Under the pieces are notes generated by a model. The model was given only the letters and a program-made list of their open reading frames with translations, was not told the DNA's origin and searched no databases. Below are positions 53,901 through 63,868 of a DNA stretch of 64,000 nucleotides, piece by piece. The translations under genes and the position numbers were made by a program. This stretch comes from Metridium senile (lineage: Eukaryota > Cnidaria > Anthozoa > Actiniaria > Metridiidae), in contig OX459097.1 of assembly GCA_949775045.1 (NCBI GenBank), positions 9,033,954 to 9,097,953 of the forward strand, written 5' to 3'. Position 1 is the first letter of the stretch, and each line of letters opens with the position of its first letter.

Positions 53901-56900
53901 ACGATATTATCCTTCAAAGCATCTCTTTCGTTGGTCAGTTGATCCATATGAGATCTATAAAAAAAAAAAAAAAAAAAATCAACAACTCAGTATATAAATT
54001 TGAGTAAATAATTGCATTCAGGATGACACTTTATAGTGAGTTATACCAACTCATCATAAAGAGTTAACGTAAATGTGGATGAACTATTGAGTAAAAAGTA
54101 CTGAATATATTAAGTACAACCTGACTTTTACTCAAAAAAGCGTTGGATCAAAGCATTTCAAAAAATGCCGTTTATGCAGTGTGAGAAATGATGGTGATAT
54201 AGAATAGATTAAGGTAGTACAAATATGGCGTTCTTGAACAAAAAAGATTTGCACTTGTAATTAGGTAGGTTTAGTTGGTTTATTTACTTCAAAGCATAGA
54301 TCACTGAATGAAGACGCGCACGCTTAGCACCGTTCTCAATGTATCATGGGTAACTAGAGAGACCATGAAATGTTAGCTTTCAACTACCAGTTTTATTTGA
54401 CAAAGTACCTGCAGATCTGAAAACATCTTAAGCTAGTTACACCTTAAATAGACTTACAGACTTAATATCTAACATTTCTACATTGAAGTAAAGCTAAAAT
54501 TTGTTTTAAAAGATCCGTTTTCAGTAAGTCAAGCATAAAACAAAATGGCGGAAATTGCGTAAAAATAAAAACCGCGTACAAACTCCTTCAATTTTCGCCA
54601 TACCTTTATTACTATAAACATTCACCGAAAATTTAAATAATAACAATTTGAATTAGATTTGCGCTTACTTGCTAATAGATAGCTGAAGAGGATTATTCAC
54701 TTACAGTTTTACCTACAACAAATAGTATTCGTGCCTTCACAAGTCGCGTCGGTTTTTAATATTGACAATAAAAAATAACTAAAGACGCACACTTTAGACA
54801 CGCAACTCTAGTGGAGTGAGTGGCTTTTGAGTAGCAAAATCATGTGCACGGCCGGCCGATGACCATCTTAACCCACAACTAGGAAACTAGGAAATTATCA
54901 CCACATTATTGTCCATAAATTTGAAAACTATAAGCTAGTTGAGCACTGAGGTGTGTTCTGCGTTAACTCGTGGTATTAAATATCTTTGTCTAAATGAAAA
55001 AACTACTAGAGGTGCCAACATACTAAGAAAGAAAGACTAGACGCTCGAATAAAATAGTTCAAATGTCATTTGGTATTATGGCGACCGCAAAAAGTCAATT
55101 TGAACAGTTTAAATTTGATTTTCAAATTCACATTAGCTTTATTGGTCGCGTTGTGCTTTATATTAACATGAATGCACAACTGTGCCTCACCTATTAGCAA
55201 GTGCTTTTGTCCCCTATATATTAGGTATAACATTTCCTATTGTCATATTCCAATACGCATTTTCTTTCATTTTTATGCACCGAAATACTATAAAAGGGGC
55301 GATTAACCATCACCCATTAATCATATCTTTAAAAAACTGCCTTCGATTGCAGTCCGTCAAGTCCCCACTCCATGCAACTCCAGATAGCTGCAAATCTAGA
55401 TAAAGTCGGCCAAGGTCATTCATTCTTAAATTGCGCAAATCTCCTTGATCAGACGATTTACAAAAGTCAACCTATTTATAATCAATATAAAAGAGTTGTA
55501 GCGTTGGTAATATATTAGAATTAGACTGGACTTAGTGGTACAAATCCTGCAATAATAACATATACTTATCTTCTAAAAGATTGTCCAAAGATTAAAAAAA
55601 AATTAACTCAATAAGAAGCAAATTGAACTTCGAAAATGACCGACTCACAAATGGGGATTGAATCCACGAACTTCCGTATACTAAGCTATATCTGAAAATC
55701 CCACGAGTTTCAAATAAGCTTAATACTATAAAAGTCCATTAGGAGTTAAAATGATTAACAACATTTTAATTTTAATTTCACCTTTTTCTGAGCGAAGAAA
55801 ACTTCCCGAGAACTGTATCTTCATCACTGCTTCCATCACCGTCCGAATCATACTTCCTGGCAGCCTCCTTGCCTTCGACTTTACGCGATTGAAGAAACGA
55901 ACTCGCCATAATGGGACGCTAAAAATCTTCTACGTTCTCATTATAAAAATTACCCGCAAATTAACTTGAAATTCTCAGAGACTTTACTTTAAATCTATAA
56001 AGTTAGACCTAAAATTTACGCAATGGAACTAGACTGTGAAGTTCTCCCGTTGTGGGTGAAAGAGTTTCCAGTGAATATTTTGTGAGATCAGTGTCCTTAT
56101 TTGAAGTTCACTCCCAAATGTTGAGATTCAGAAGGGTTGATACTTCACTTGACAAATCAACAGCCAGTTGCTCTAGTGGTAAACACGGCCCCGCCTCGCC
56201 GCACTGTCGCGTGTGTCGATACTTTAAGAACCGGTTGAGTTTATTTGAGGGTATGATTTTACAAACCACACCTTACAAAAACTGTCACAAGTCTTGAGGA
56301 AAACTGATCCGTAACAGTAGCTTAAATCGCCTGATAACGGCACATAAAAATGGCGCTTGTCCGCCAGAACGACAAGGGCCATCTGGTTATCCTGGGATAG
56401 TGATCAGGATTGTTGGGTGCGAAGATGACTATAGTCAGGAACTTAAAAATAACTGGCGCAAAAAAAACCTTCTTCGCTTGCCTCGATGTTTTCCCAATAG
56501 AATCCGTTTAATTTGGAGACAGACCTTATTCACTTGCCACAATGTTTTCCCAGTACAATCCTCTTGGAGATAGACCTTGTTCAGTTGGCTCAATATTTCC
56601 CCAATAGAATTCTTATGGAGATAGTTCTTATTCGCTTGCCTCCATACTTTGCCCAGTTCAATCTTCATGCGAGAGATACCTTATTTTCTTGCCTCGTTAT
56701 TGTAATATTCTAATTATAGGAAGTCAAGAAAAGCGTTCACCTTAAATTAAACACTTTATATTTCCAAAAAGGATTGCACCGGGAAATATTGCAGCAAACG
56801 AGTAAGCTTAGATACAACAATCTTATTTTCCCATATACAACTTTGTTTATTAACATTGCGCTCAACAGACGATTATTTGAGAACATATTAGTTCTAGATT

Positions 56901-59900
56901 CGAAAACGTATTCAATTTCTCTACAGTGTAGAGAAAAGGTATTTGCTGAAGTAAATAGATCTTGATCAATAATTTCTTTTCTTATATAAAACACATTGAA
57001 CTTTTCATCATCGTATTTACGAACTATTCTTAGTAAACAGCGTCCTAATGACACTGTTAAGTTAAAATTAAAATTTCCAAGCAAGTAATACAAGTTATCA
57101 AGTGAAAAACGTTTAAACTGTATTATCTTAGTAAACAATATACAGTTATTTGAAAAAGAAAAACGCTTTCTCGATTGAAGATATTTTAAAGTTACACTTA
57201 GAGGCCGACACCTGTTTCATGTCACCTGTCAAGACAACGAAAACACAGTGCTCTGATTGGCTAGGAATCAAGAGGCCAGTTAAGTGTCAGTACAGGAAAG
57301 TTAATTTTGTGCAGTGGCGGGAAGAAAAGTCAAAAGTGATGTTCTTAGGCAATGAGCTCTGTAAAATACAGTGCAGAATATTTTCAAGGATTCATTTTTC
57401 TAAGGAGAAGTTGGTATGAGCATTGACAGCGTGCATAGATGAAAGTATTTTGAATTAAAAAAAACCAACATACCTCAGAAAAACGACCTCGTGCTTATAA
57501 ATACCAAGGACTGCATTCGAGAGACCTGCAAAAGTGAAAACATTGAACATTAAAATTAACTCCGCAATTTTTCTTTCAGAAGAGGAAAAATAAATGTTAA
57601 AACCATAAGAAAAAAAGGTAAAAAAAGTAAAATAAGACTTTGATCCCGCGCGTGACCCACTCCTAAATTTCTATATTATAGCCGTTCAATGGTTTGTTGA
57701 CTCACCATCACCCTGTTCGTGGATAACTGTCTCTAGTAAGTTGGTAAGCTGTTGTAAATTAACTCTGCCATCAGCATCTACGTCAATATGCTGTAAACAA
57801 GTACAAACATTTTGTATCTTCATTTGGACATTCAAATACATGAATTGGTCAACCGAAGAGGAATGGAGGAACGGAGGAACATTTGGAGGAAGGGAGGGAG
57901 GGAGGAAAGAAGGGAGGAAAGAAGGAAGGAAGGAAAGAAAGAAGGGATGGAGGAAGGGAGGAAAGAATGAAAGAAGGAAATAAGGAAGGAAGAAGGAAAT
58001 AATGGAGGGATGAAGGAAGGAAAAAAGGAAAGAATGAAAGAAGGAATGAAGGAAGGAAATGAGGAATGCAAATATTTCAGGAAAGGAGGGAAGGAGGAAA
58101 GAAGGAAGGAAGGAAGAAAGAAAGAAAGGCATGAAAGAGAGTTGTATATAAAAGGATGTAATTAAGAATGAGTCTGTTTTACCGTAAGTATATCAACAGC
58201 ATCATCATGTCCCTGAGCCGACCATAAATCTGTAATGTCTTCAACCTTTGCAAATCTATTGACATTTTTGAAGGTATTAAAAACTATTAGCTATAACGAT
58301 TGTAACTAAAAGATCTTTCAAAAGCAGCCTTACCCTGTGTTATCAGGATCCAAGATTGAAAGTAAATCTAAAACATCCCAAAAGATATAGTTAGTTGTAT
58401 TTTATAGATGTATCTTTTAACAACTATACAACATGTATGTATTGCATTAAACACTTATTATTACATACCAAAACCAGACGATGCACTTGTCCGCGATAAA
58501 AATAAATCATCATTGCGACTTGTATTCTGTAAAATATAAAAGGGATCATGAAGAATATAAGTCTTGTAGTACTCTAATAGACATGTCTTTCAAACAAACA
58601 CTCAAAGGCAATGAACTAAGTATATGACAAAGAAAGGAGGAAGAGACAAAGAAAGAAAGCGAGAAGCAAGAAGTGAGCAAGAATAATGAAAACTAGCAAA
58701 TACGTGTATGCCAAAGAAAAAACCCCGAAAGCATGGAAGCAAGAAGCAAGTAAGTGAGCAAGAAGAAAAAATAGCATGCAAAAGAGAAACGAAAGAAAGA
58801 AAGTGGTAGATTTTGACATGTAACCCTCAATCTGCAAGAATTTGCGTGAGCTTTCAAGTTTCTGCCAAGATTTAATTAAAATCTTCCCAAGATCCTTCCA
58901 AGAAATTTACTTGCCAAGGTTTTAGTAAAATCTTGGATGATCTTTTCAGATCTTACACGATCTTAACAAGATGTTCAACCTGGGTTTAATACATTGAAAA
59001 CTAAATCACTTCTCAAACGTTCAACTTGTCTTACCTTTAATCTACCAGTTGATGTTAGACCCCCAACAGGAGGCTTAGAGAATGGTGTTGACTGTTGTAA
59101 TTCAGTAAATTCTTCTTCAATGATTTCTTGGCTATTATAATGATCTTTAGCAGCAAACAAACCATTCAAAAACTCATCAAAGCTAACTTTACCATCATGG
59201 TCTTCATCAAGCTCCTCAAATAGTAGTGTTATTTCCTGGAAAATGTATATCATAATTATAAGTTTATTTTGCATCATCATTTGAGATAAGGAAGAAGAAA
59301 GCACAGTTAAAAAAATGATGAATTGAAGAAAGAGAAACGGAATGATCATAAGTGGAAGGAAGGAACAAAAAAAAAAAATGAAATGAAGATGGAAAGAAAG
59401 AAAAAATGAAATGAAGATGGAAAGCAAAAAAATGAAATGAAGATGGAAAGAAAAAAAAATGAAATGAAGATGGAAAGAAAAAAAAATGAAATGAAGATGG
59501 AAAGAAAAAAAAATGAAATGAAGATGGAAAGAAAAAGTAAAGCAAGCAAATAGATAAGGAAAGGGACAGGGAAGAGGGGAACCATGAGGAAATACGAAAT
59601 GAAGTAAAGTAAGCAAGAGAGGAAGGAAAAGGGATAACATTGGCAGACGGTGGTGAAGGGAGACAAGAAGAAAAGAAGAGGAGGAAAGGTTATTTTTTAA
59701 AGAAATAGGGATTTTTGTGACATATTTATCTGAATGAGGAAAACGTTGTCAGGTTGCAGCAGTTTGCTTTAACAATAGCTGTTATAGTAGTTATATGCAA
59801 ATGATGTTGAACAATGAATTCAAATTGAGGTTTTAGGGCAAAGTTTTGCTTTGAACCGATAGCATTGCATTGTTTAATAACATTTGAGCAACTAAACCAG

Positions 59901-62422
59901 GCTGTTATAGTGTACCTGGTCGTTTTTATTTTGGTGTCGGTTCTTTTTTTTAATTTTTTTTTTTAATTTATAACTAACAACAAAGAAAACACACACAAAG
60001 TTTACAACTAAAGAGTGCCACAATACATGTGAAGACACACACACACACACAATTTACAATGTGTAAATTGTGTACCTGATCATTCATAGAGTCCATTCCA
60101 ATGTGTTCACATACTAGTGCCAGCTCATAGCGATCAAGGAAACCATTAGCACCAACATGAACCTCACTCCATATTGCTCTGAGTTGCTCCTCCTCTGAAG
60201 GCTCTGGAGATGCATATTCTGAGTAAACACAAGAACAACCTTTAAACACTACCCTGAAAACACTTTAATTAGCACTTTACGATCAACTTCATTGACACAC
60301 AAAGTCCCAATGCCTAAGCTCCAGCATGTTTCAATTGATAGATTTAATGGAATGTCACAATTTGTAAGTCTAGACTTGTGTTTGTTGGTTTATTTGATGT
60401 TTGTGATTGATGAAAGACTATATTGATAAATATATAAATATGGAATAAATTAATGTATAATGTTTTCTATACTATTTTAAAATGTCAAATAATAATAGTT
60501 CCAATAAAGTGTGTAGTTGTGTGTAGGGGTGGTACATTGTAAGTGATGGAACACTGTTGGCAGTTAAAAGTTTAGACTTGTGTGCGGTTGTGGCACATGT
60601 TATTGATGGCAGAATATTGCCAGTGTTAAGTCTAGACTAGTATGTGGTGGTGGTGGCACAGTTTATTGATGACAGACTATTGCCAGTGTTACAGTTACCT
60701 GAGTTCACACTAACTGGGCTCTGCGTTGCTCTCATTTCACCACTTGCTTCAAGGACTTCAATCTCGTCCTGTGATATTGTTCTCTCTATACTTGGTTTCT
60801 TTTGCCATCTCATAGAGTTATGTCTTCTGATGCTGTTTCTCAAACTACTTTTCCTGCTTGATATTCTTCTTCTAAGTTTACCTCTATCCTGTAGTGTAAA
60901 TGAATTGTGTTCATTTTTAACAATGTTCACCACTGCCAACACAGGTCTTCAGAACCATCCCCAGTATATCATCTTTATTACATAATTATGATCATGGTAA
61001 CAATTGTAACCATCACCACAACTGTCCACATCTCACTGTCACCATCACCCACACCACCACCAACAAACCATTCACCATTATCATCACTACTATCACCAAC
61101 AAACTCACTTTGCCACTACTACCACAACCAACAACCTCACCATTACTACCACCATCCACATATTCACTGTTATCAGATGAATCATCTTGACTTACCATCA
61201 TCAACAAAAAACTTACCATCGCCATCACCATCACTACCACTTCAACCGCCATCCCCATTACTGTTATCATCATCACTATATTGCCACCAACATCCACAAC
61301 AACAACAAACCAACCATCACCATATTACTATCCGTTTTCATGACCTTTACCACCATCACAAACAACAAACTTACCAACGCCATCACCACCAGTACCATCA
61401 ACATCATTGTTATCAACACCATCACAACTGCAGCCACCATCACAATAACAACAACAAACTCACCATCATTACCAATATCCCAATTCATGTTTTCATCACC
61501 TTTAAAATAACAAACTTGCCATCGCCATTACTACCATGAACATCACTGTTATCACCACCACCATAACCACCACCACCATGATCACAATAACAATTAACGA
61601 CAAACTCACCTTGGTGTGTGTTTCCTCATCATGACTTGCATCACTAATTCCGTTGGTCATAACTGTAGTATTTGCACGACTCTCAGGTCGGCTACTAATC
61701 ACACTCTCATCATCACCAGAATACAAGTCTTCTGAGTATGAATTGTCTGGTTTGGATTTCCTGCCATATCTTTTCTCATTCTTGACTAACTTTGGTGGTT
61801 CTGACAAAGATACATAATACTTTGAGTTTTTTTGTCTATATATAAACATGATAAAAAGGGCAAAATTTACATAAAGTTGACTCCCTTGTAAGCGACCACA
61901 TTCGGGCCAGAAGAAAGTGGTCACTTATGCTTACAGAGAAAGCCAACTGTAGTATAATTATACAACATAAAAGTAATGCTGACTGCGAAAAGGCAAATTT
62001 TAGCTTTAATCTTTATTTTAAGTATGTAACGAAAATCGTTATTGATATGAAAAGAATGATTGATAAAAGTACAACATGACAAAAACTAAACAAAGTAGCA
62101 TATAGTCATAAGCATGCCAGCAAATAACAGATAATCATATTTTTAAGCCTAAATGTTTTAACTGGACCCATTCATTACCTGAGGATTCTAAGGTATTCTC
62201 AGCTTCATCTTCACTGGATGATAAATTATCAATAGCCAGTGACAACACAGCCACAAACCCCTCTTTGAAGTCTTCAAATGTCACCTGAAATCATAGTTAA
62301 AGATTAAGAGGTTATTCAAATGAAATAAGAAAAATAGCTTAAATGCATAGGCTTTTTTGAGAACCTCATCACTGTCTTGAGTATGCTTCACTCTATTAAA
62401 TATATTGTTGTCCAGAGGCATA
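37319..62422 (-). CDS. NIN: Ninein / ninein-like (NIN/NINL) homologue, 5'-partial, 24 exons, 2030 aa visible
   Basis: Ninein anchors microtubule minus ends at the mother-centriole (subdistal) appendage. Exons in transcript order: 62422-62365, 62284-62179, 61800-61610, 60888-60699, 60218-60076, 59235-59035, 58526-58469, 58368-58335, 58255-58183, 57790-57706, 57525-57474, 53954-53814, 53399-53108, 52613-52524, 52455-52188, 49867-49820, 49399-49370, 49032-47045, 45966-44722, 42255-42064, 40106-39936, 38913-38839, 38372-38214 and 37522-37319. Every junction is AG/GT and all phases agree over 6.1 kb of coding sequence. VTFEDFKEGFVAVLS and PPKLVKNEKRYGRKSKPD match the NINL N-terminus closely. A canonical EF loop DEDHDGKVSFDE (about 239-250) and a degenerate one DVDADGRVNLQQ (about 354-365) follow. 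From about 400 on it is almost all coiled coil, ending in the ninein C-terminal module HELYIENAKLTKALQQTE. The exon(s) for the first residues and first EF-hand are not found before 64000. NIN and NINL arose from one ancestor in vertebrates, so either name fits. A few donors (62364, 44721) are weak. Confidence 0.93.
39420..39925. repeat. CAT/ATC-rich simple repeat with higher-order units
   Basis: Blocks of ATCATCATTATCATCACCACC repeat about every 26 bp at 39560-39650. A larger unit starting GATTATCAAAAATGATCACC repeats at about 39535 and 39750 (about 215 bp). It ends 10 bp before the donor side of exon 40106-39936. Confidence 0.9.
40192..40476. mobile_element. 285-bp foldback transposon with 9-bp target duplication, copy 1
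   Basis: Ends CATCCTCGGGAACCCAGGGG and CCCCTGGGTTCCCGAGGATG are exact inverted repeats, and most of the element folds back on itself around GGTCGACC...GGTCGACC. The 9-bp direct repeat ACTAGCATA flanks it at 40183-40191 and 40477-40485. A 9-bp duplication points to a Mutator-like element. Confidence 0.95.
40741..40930 (+). mobile_element. tRNA-derived SINE fragment
   Basis: GTGTGGTGGTTTACCGCGC (A-box-like) and GGTTTGAATACC (B-box-like) are spaced as in a tRNA head. A body follows with TTTTCTCCGGGTTATCCGG and TTTTCCTCCCTCC, wording common in invertebrate SINEs. The 3' limit is uncertain. Confidence 0.6.
41688..41852. mobile_element. MITE family 1, copy 4 (short)
   Basis: 165 bp. Left end AGTCCCTTCTACTGTCCCC is mutated; right end GGAACTGTGAAGGGGGCT is largely intact. 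The loop has lost about 50 bp relative to copy 5. Confidence 0.8.
41865..42030. repeat. (ATC)n microsatellite with ATCAATCATT interruptions
   Basis: ATC triplets broken by two ATCAATCATTATCAATC blocks, ending about 35 bp from the ninein exon at 42064. Confidence 0.95.
42458..42540. mobile_element. Short foldback element, copy 2
   Basis: TTCTTGACTGGCTAGCCTCG and GAGGCTAGCCAGTCAAGAAC are inverted arms around AAAACTCCATTGTGTTT. A MITE family 1 copy starts 11 bp further right. Confidence 0.8.
42551..42766. mobile_element. MITE family 1, copy 5 (best preserved)
   Basis: Left end GTCCCCTTCACAGTTCCC and right end CTGTGGAGGGGAC with TA on both sides. The arms include CTTTGCATCAAAGCAAGATG and GTTCGTCTCGCTTCGATGC. 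Use this copy as the family reference. Confidence 0.88.
42937..43070. mobile_element. 134-bp foldback with CCTTTCC(T)GAATTC ends
   Basis: CCTTTCCCGAATTCGCTTGG and CCAAGTGAATTCAGGAAAGG are inverted ends, with TGATCACAA / TTGTGATCA next in from the termini. Confidence 0.8.
44182..44342. mobile_element. 161-bp foldback with TCTTGTTGGTTCATTTTT ends
   Basis: Ends TCTTGTTGGTTCATTTTT and AAAAATGAACTAACAAGA are inverted; the centre has a short perfect stem CTTAGTCTTGATCGATTAAG. Confidence 0.82.
44722..45966 (-). other. NIN: 1245-nt coiled-coil exon of the ninein gene
   Basis: 415 codons, symmetric phase 0/0. It is built of leucine-rich ELEEKL-type heptads with repeated L(Q/R)-E-K-E-x-x-N-x-Q-L modules spaced about 50-55 residues apart. 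Its length is a multiple of three, so it could be skipped in frame. The donor AAG|GTTTTT is weak, and read-through adds a 24-residue hydrophobic tail before a stop at 44647-44649. Confidence 0.82.
46009..46443. mobile_element. Foldback element (CAGATTTCGTATGAC ends) interrupted by another transposon
   Basis: Left part 46009-46120 and right part 46415-46443 are one element split by the 46121-46414 transposon. Outer ends ACCAGATTTCGTATGAC and GTCATACGAAATCT are inverted. The left arm (CAGTGCCGTGTGCGTGCC, CGCGACCATGACG) matches the uninterrupted relative at 51468-51720. Confidence 0.85.
46121..46414. mobile_element. 294-bp foldback transposon with 9-bp target duplication, copy 2 (nested)
   Basis: Same family as 40192-40476 (CATCCTCGGGAA ... 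GAGGATG). The 9-bp direct repeat TGAGCTTTT flanks it at 46112-46120 and 46415-46423. It has inserted into an older foldback element. Confidence 0.95.
46839..47044 (-). repeat. 51-bp minisatellite, four copies, abutting the giant-exon donor
   Basis: TAATTGACTGGGTAGCATAA recurs at 46890, 46941 and 46992, with a diverged copy at about 46839. The 51-bp period equals 17 codons, so the ninein frame runs on through all four copies (GDISRIAPFFYATQSII-type units) to a stop at 46823-46825. Confidence 0.93.
47045..49032 (-). other. NIN: Giant 1988-nt coiled-coil exon of the ninein gene
   Basis: 662 codons of uninterrupted heptad-like, Glu/Lys-rich helix with many FxxEKxExE-type units (SREKAEMRESFTREKSEMMQ and the like), at roughly 25-30-residue spacing. 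Mammalian NIN also has one very large internal exon in this part of the protein. This exon enters in phase 1 and leaves in phase 0, so skipping it would shift the frame. The donor GAG|GTAGGT is good, but the same frame stays open for 73 more codons through a 51-bp repeat. Confidence 0.85.
49277..49310. repeat. 34-bp perfect palindrome
   Basis: Two 17-bp arms (GAGAAAAATATCGTATG and its exact complement) with no loop, in the ninein intron between the 30-nt microexon and the giant exon. Flanks CTGATGTATCCATG / ATACAGATACATGA are loosely inverted too, so it may be the centre of a small foldback element. Confidence 0.95.
49370..49867 (-). other. NIN: Two symmetric microexons (48 and 30 nt) of the ninein gene
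   Basis: 49867-49820 encodes an acidic segment (DQDTDDDISIPWSVE) and 49399-49370 encodes NEAEMKGNL. Both have AG/GT borders and are phase 1/1. They lie between a phase-1 exon end (52188) and the giant exon's phase-1 start (49032), so each can be included or skipped without frame change. Transcript data would be needed to know if they are alternative. Confidence 0.65.
49472..49603. mobile_element. MITE family 2, copy 3 (right end missing)
   Basis: Left terminus GTCCTTTTAACAGTTCC is intact; the right arm stops at GGTCAC, so the right terminus is deleted. The central loop is inverted relative to the other two copies. It lies between the two microexons. Confidence 0.8.
49868..52187. other. 2.3-kb intron of the ninein gene
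   Basis: No exon seen. Contains the foldback element at 51468-51720; the rest is AT-rich with scattered short words (GGAAAACATGCG, TACACAATGGATTG) that I could not tie to a feature. Confidence 0.55.
51468..51720. mobile_element. Foldback element (GAGCAGATTTCG ends), uninterrupted copy
   Basis: GAGCAGATTTCGTTTG and CATACGAAATCTGCTC are inverted ends. Arms share CAGTGCCGTGTGTGTGCC and CGCGACCGTGA with their complements. Same family as the interrupted element at 46009-46443. Confidence 0.85.
52605..52890. repeat. 149-bp tandem duplication including a splice acceptor
   Basis: TCGGCAAGCTG(C/T)AACA(T/A)ACAG at 52606 and 52755 starts two near-identical units (GTGAAGTCATATAAATGGCG ... AAACAAACAAAATAAA). 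The first unit contains the real 3' splice site of exon 52613-52524 and its first 8 nt. The second unit is a decoy copy upstream in the transcript. Confidence 0.9.
53560..53812 (+). mobile_element. SINE-like element next to poly-C
   Basis: After 17 or more C residues (53562-53578) comes TTGGGCAAGACACTTTACTC, then GTAAAGCCGGAGATCCCG, GATCCTGTTGTGCTC and AGGGGATTGTCTCCCGG. This wording is typical of the conserved central part of invertebrate and vertebrate SINEs. AGGGGATTGTCTCCCGG also occurs in the SINE at 35385-35812. The element runs to within about 10 bp of the splice donor of exon 53954-53814. Confidence 0.7.
53955..57473. other. 3.5-kb intron of the ninein gene
   Basis: No exon recognised on either strand. 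It holds a four-copy repeat of about 52 bp at 56470-56690; the rest is AT-rich unique sequence. A plus-strand open frame around 55751-55969 has no supporting features. Confidence 0.5.
56470..56690. repeat. Degenerate tandem repeat of about 52 bp, four copies
   Basis: Units contain CTTGCC(T/A)C.ATGTTTTCCCA, AATCCTCTTGGAGATAGACC and TT(A/G)TTC, with starts near 56477, 56533, 56585 and 56635. Confidence 0.85.
57860..58135. repeat. Purine-rich GGAA/GGGA tract
   Basis: About 275 bp of nearly uninterrupted purines (GGAGGAAAGAAGGAAGG-type) on the plus strand in a ninein intron. The long Pro/Phe/Ser open frames on the minus strand are artefacts. Confidence 0.9.
59360..59535. repeat. 25-bp tandem repeat, about six copies
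   Basis: AAATGAAATGAAGATGGAAAG followed by a variable A run, repeated with a 25-28-bp period. It lies in the intron upstream (in the transcript) of exon 59235-59035. Confidence 0.9.
59775..59921. mobile_element. Foldback element around TAGTTATATGCAAATGATG, copy 2
   Basis: Shares ATAGTTATATGCAAATG, GAACAATGAATTCAA and the inverted right arm TGTTATAGTG with 31405-31556. The arms are more diverged than in copy 1. Confidence 0.55.
61873..61953. mobile_element. 81-bp MITE with AGTTGACT / AGCCAACTG ends
   Basis: AGTTGACTCCCTTGTAAGCGA and the complement of ...TGCTTACAGAGAAAGCCAACT form imperfect inverted arms with GACCAC / GTGGTC inside, 73 bp upstream (in the transcript) of ninein exon 61800-61610. 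Confidence 0.6.
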
Positions 62423-63052
62423 CTTATAATAAAACATTACAATTCTAATCCAATATACTAGCTAGCAAAAATTGCATATATAATACTCATTTTGAAACTA
62501 CATATAGCACATTGCACAGTGGTTTATTGATTACATTATGTTTAATTTCATTCTATTCTAAAGAGATTGAAAACACAGGGTTATATCCAACATAGTGCAG
62601 CTGTTGTAAATAACGTTTTTGTCAATTAAAATACAATTGTTAAATGTTTTTGAATTTCCCCTGGGAGGTCAAGGGAGGGAATTAGTTATGAGATATTGCC
62701 TTGGAATTGATGCAATAGAGTAGGAGGAACATACCACATGTAACCACAAGAAAATAAATAAATAAAAAACAAATATATAGACTGATTCTTTCATAATTTT
62801 AAAAATATTTGATATAAATCACACACTCTGATTGGCTGAGAAGCATGCTCTATAACTATATTACTCAACAGAGCATCGAACATTGATTCTCTATCAAGTT
62901 TTATAATTCAACAACAAATTTTGCACCGTTCTCATTGGTGGAGGGGCAATAATGTGACATGATAGTGCCCGCCGTGGAGAGGTACTATCAGCGTGCATAG
63001 TGCCCGCTGAGCTTTTCGTCTGCTTCGGAAAATTTTGTTATTGAATAATAAA

Positions 63053-63229
63053 AACAATAGAGCAGTCAAAATCTCGGGCATAATGCTTTGATAGTTGCCC
63101 TGGGAAGCTACATGTAGATGTTCCTCAAAACTTCATAGTCGCTTCATAGACTATTTGTCTTTCTGAACATCCAGTTTCCGCGGGCAACTATCACAGCACA
63201 ATGCCCTCGATTCAACTACTCTATTGTTT
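63053..63229. mobile_element. 177-bp foldback with AACAATAGAG ends
   Basis: AACAATAGAGCAGTCAAAATC and the complement of GATTCAACTACTCTATTGTT are imperfect inverted ends; inner arms GATAGTTGCCC / GGGCAACTATC are exact. Confidence 0.78.
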
Positions 63230-63707
63230 AAATAGAGGACTTGTAAATTTTAAGATGACTCGAGAAGCACTTCGTACACTTTGTGCTTCTCATAACGCTT
63301 CTCTCTGGCATTTGATTTAGAAGCACTTCAATCTTGGCCAAAACGAGCTGAGAATTTGCATCAAATCTCAGAAGAGAAATGTTGATACTGAGAGGTTTGA
63401 CAATGTTTAACCGTTCCTGCAACATTGATTTGGGGAAGGAGCAAAGATATTATAAATAGAAATGTATTTTCTTCTCTCTACATGTACAATAATTTTGGTC
63501 AGGATTGTAGCATATATTTAATTTTAATTTATAAAGTTAACACAATATTTTAGTTTTCTTATGAATGAGATACAGTGTATCAGTCATTTTGGAACTGCTG
63601 TGTGGCAGGGTTTCAAGCTATATATTTTTGGAAAATTTTTACAAATTAAAAAAGGAGGAAAAGAAGAAAATTCTGAAGTAGTTGAATTTGGAAATTATCA
63701 CATTGTT

Positions 63708-63868
63708 TTCAGCTTTCTGTGAACTCAGACATTCAAACTGCTAATTGAGAAATACTTCTTGGCAGCCATCAATCAAAGACATAAAAGGTGTTGAGTAACT
63801 AACAGCAGCCAAAAACATATTTCACAACTATAGCCATTAGAATGTCTGAGTTCACAGAAAGTCGAAAA
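63708..63868. mobile_element. 161-bp foldback with CTTTCTGTGAACTCAGACAT ends
   Basis: CTTTCTGTGAACTCAGACATT and AATGTCTGAGTTCACAGAAAG are exact inverted ends of about 21 bp; the inner part is only loosely self-complementary. Confidence 0.85.

Larger units (their letters stand above)
57706..62422 (-). other. NIN: EF-hand-bearing N-terminal exon block of the ninein gene
   Basis: Nine of these ten exons, from 62284-62179 on, have a recognisable vertebrate counterpart or linker; 62422-62365 ends an EF-hand region whose start is outside the window. 60218-60076 holds a degenerate EF loop (VGANGFLDRYEL), 59235-59035 the canonical loop DEDHDGKVSFDE with Asp/Asp/Asp/Glu ligands, 58368-58183 a degenerate loop DPDNTGFAKVED with LW following, and 57790-57706 DVDADGRVNLQQ, which lacks the final Glu. 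60888-60699 is an Arg/Ser-rich linker (RRRISSRKSSLR) suited to phosphorylation. Only one loop looks able to bind calcium well. Confidence 0.85.

Noticed and set aside
55751..55969. Plus-strand 72-aa frame (contains a basic segment FTRLKKRTRHNG)
   Set aside because: No splice context, no family likeness, in the middle of a ninein intron.
57686..58132. 148-aa minus-strand frame joined to the EF-hand exon 57790-57706
   Set aside because: Only 57706-57790 is coding. The remainder is the complement of a purine-rich tract, beyond the splice acceptor.
63228..63425. Minus-strand 65-aa frame as a candidate upstream ninein exon
   Set aside because: Sequence has no EF-hand features and the segment overlaps a foldback element and internal repeats (GAAGCACTTC-type); no fitting splice sites.
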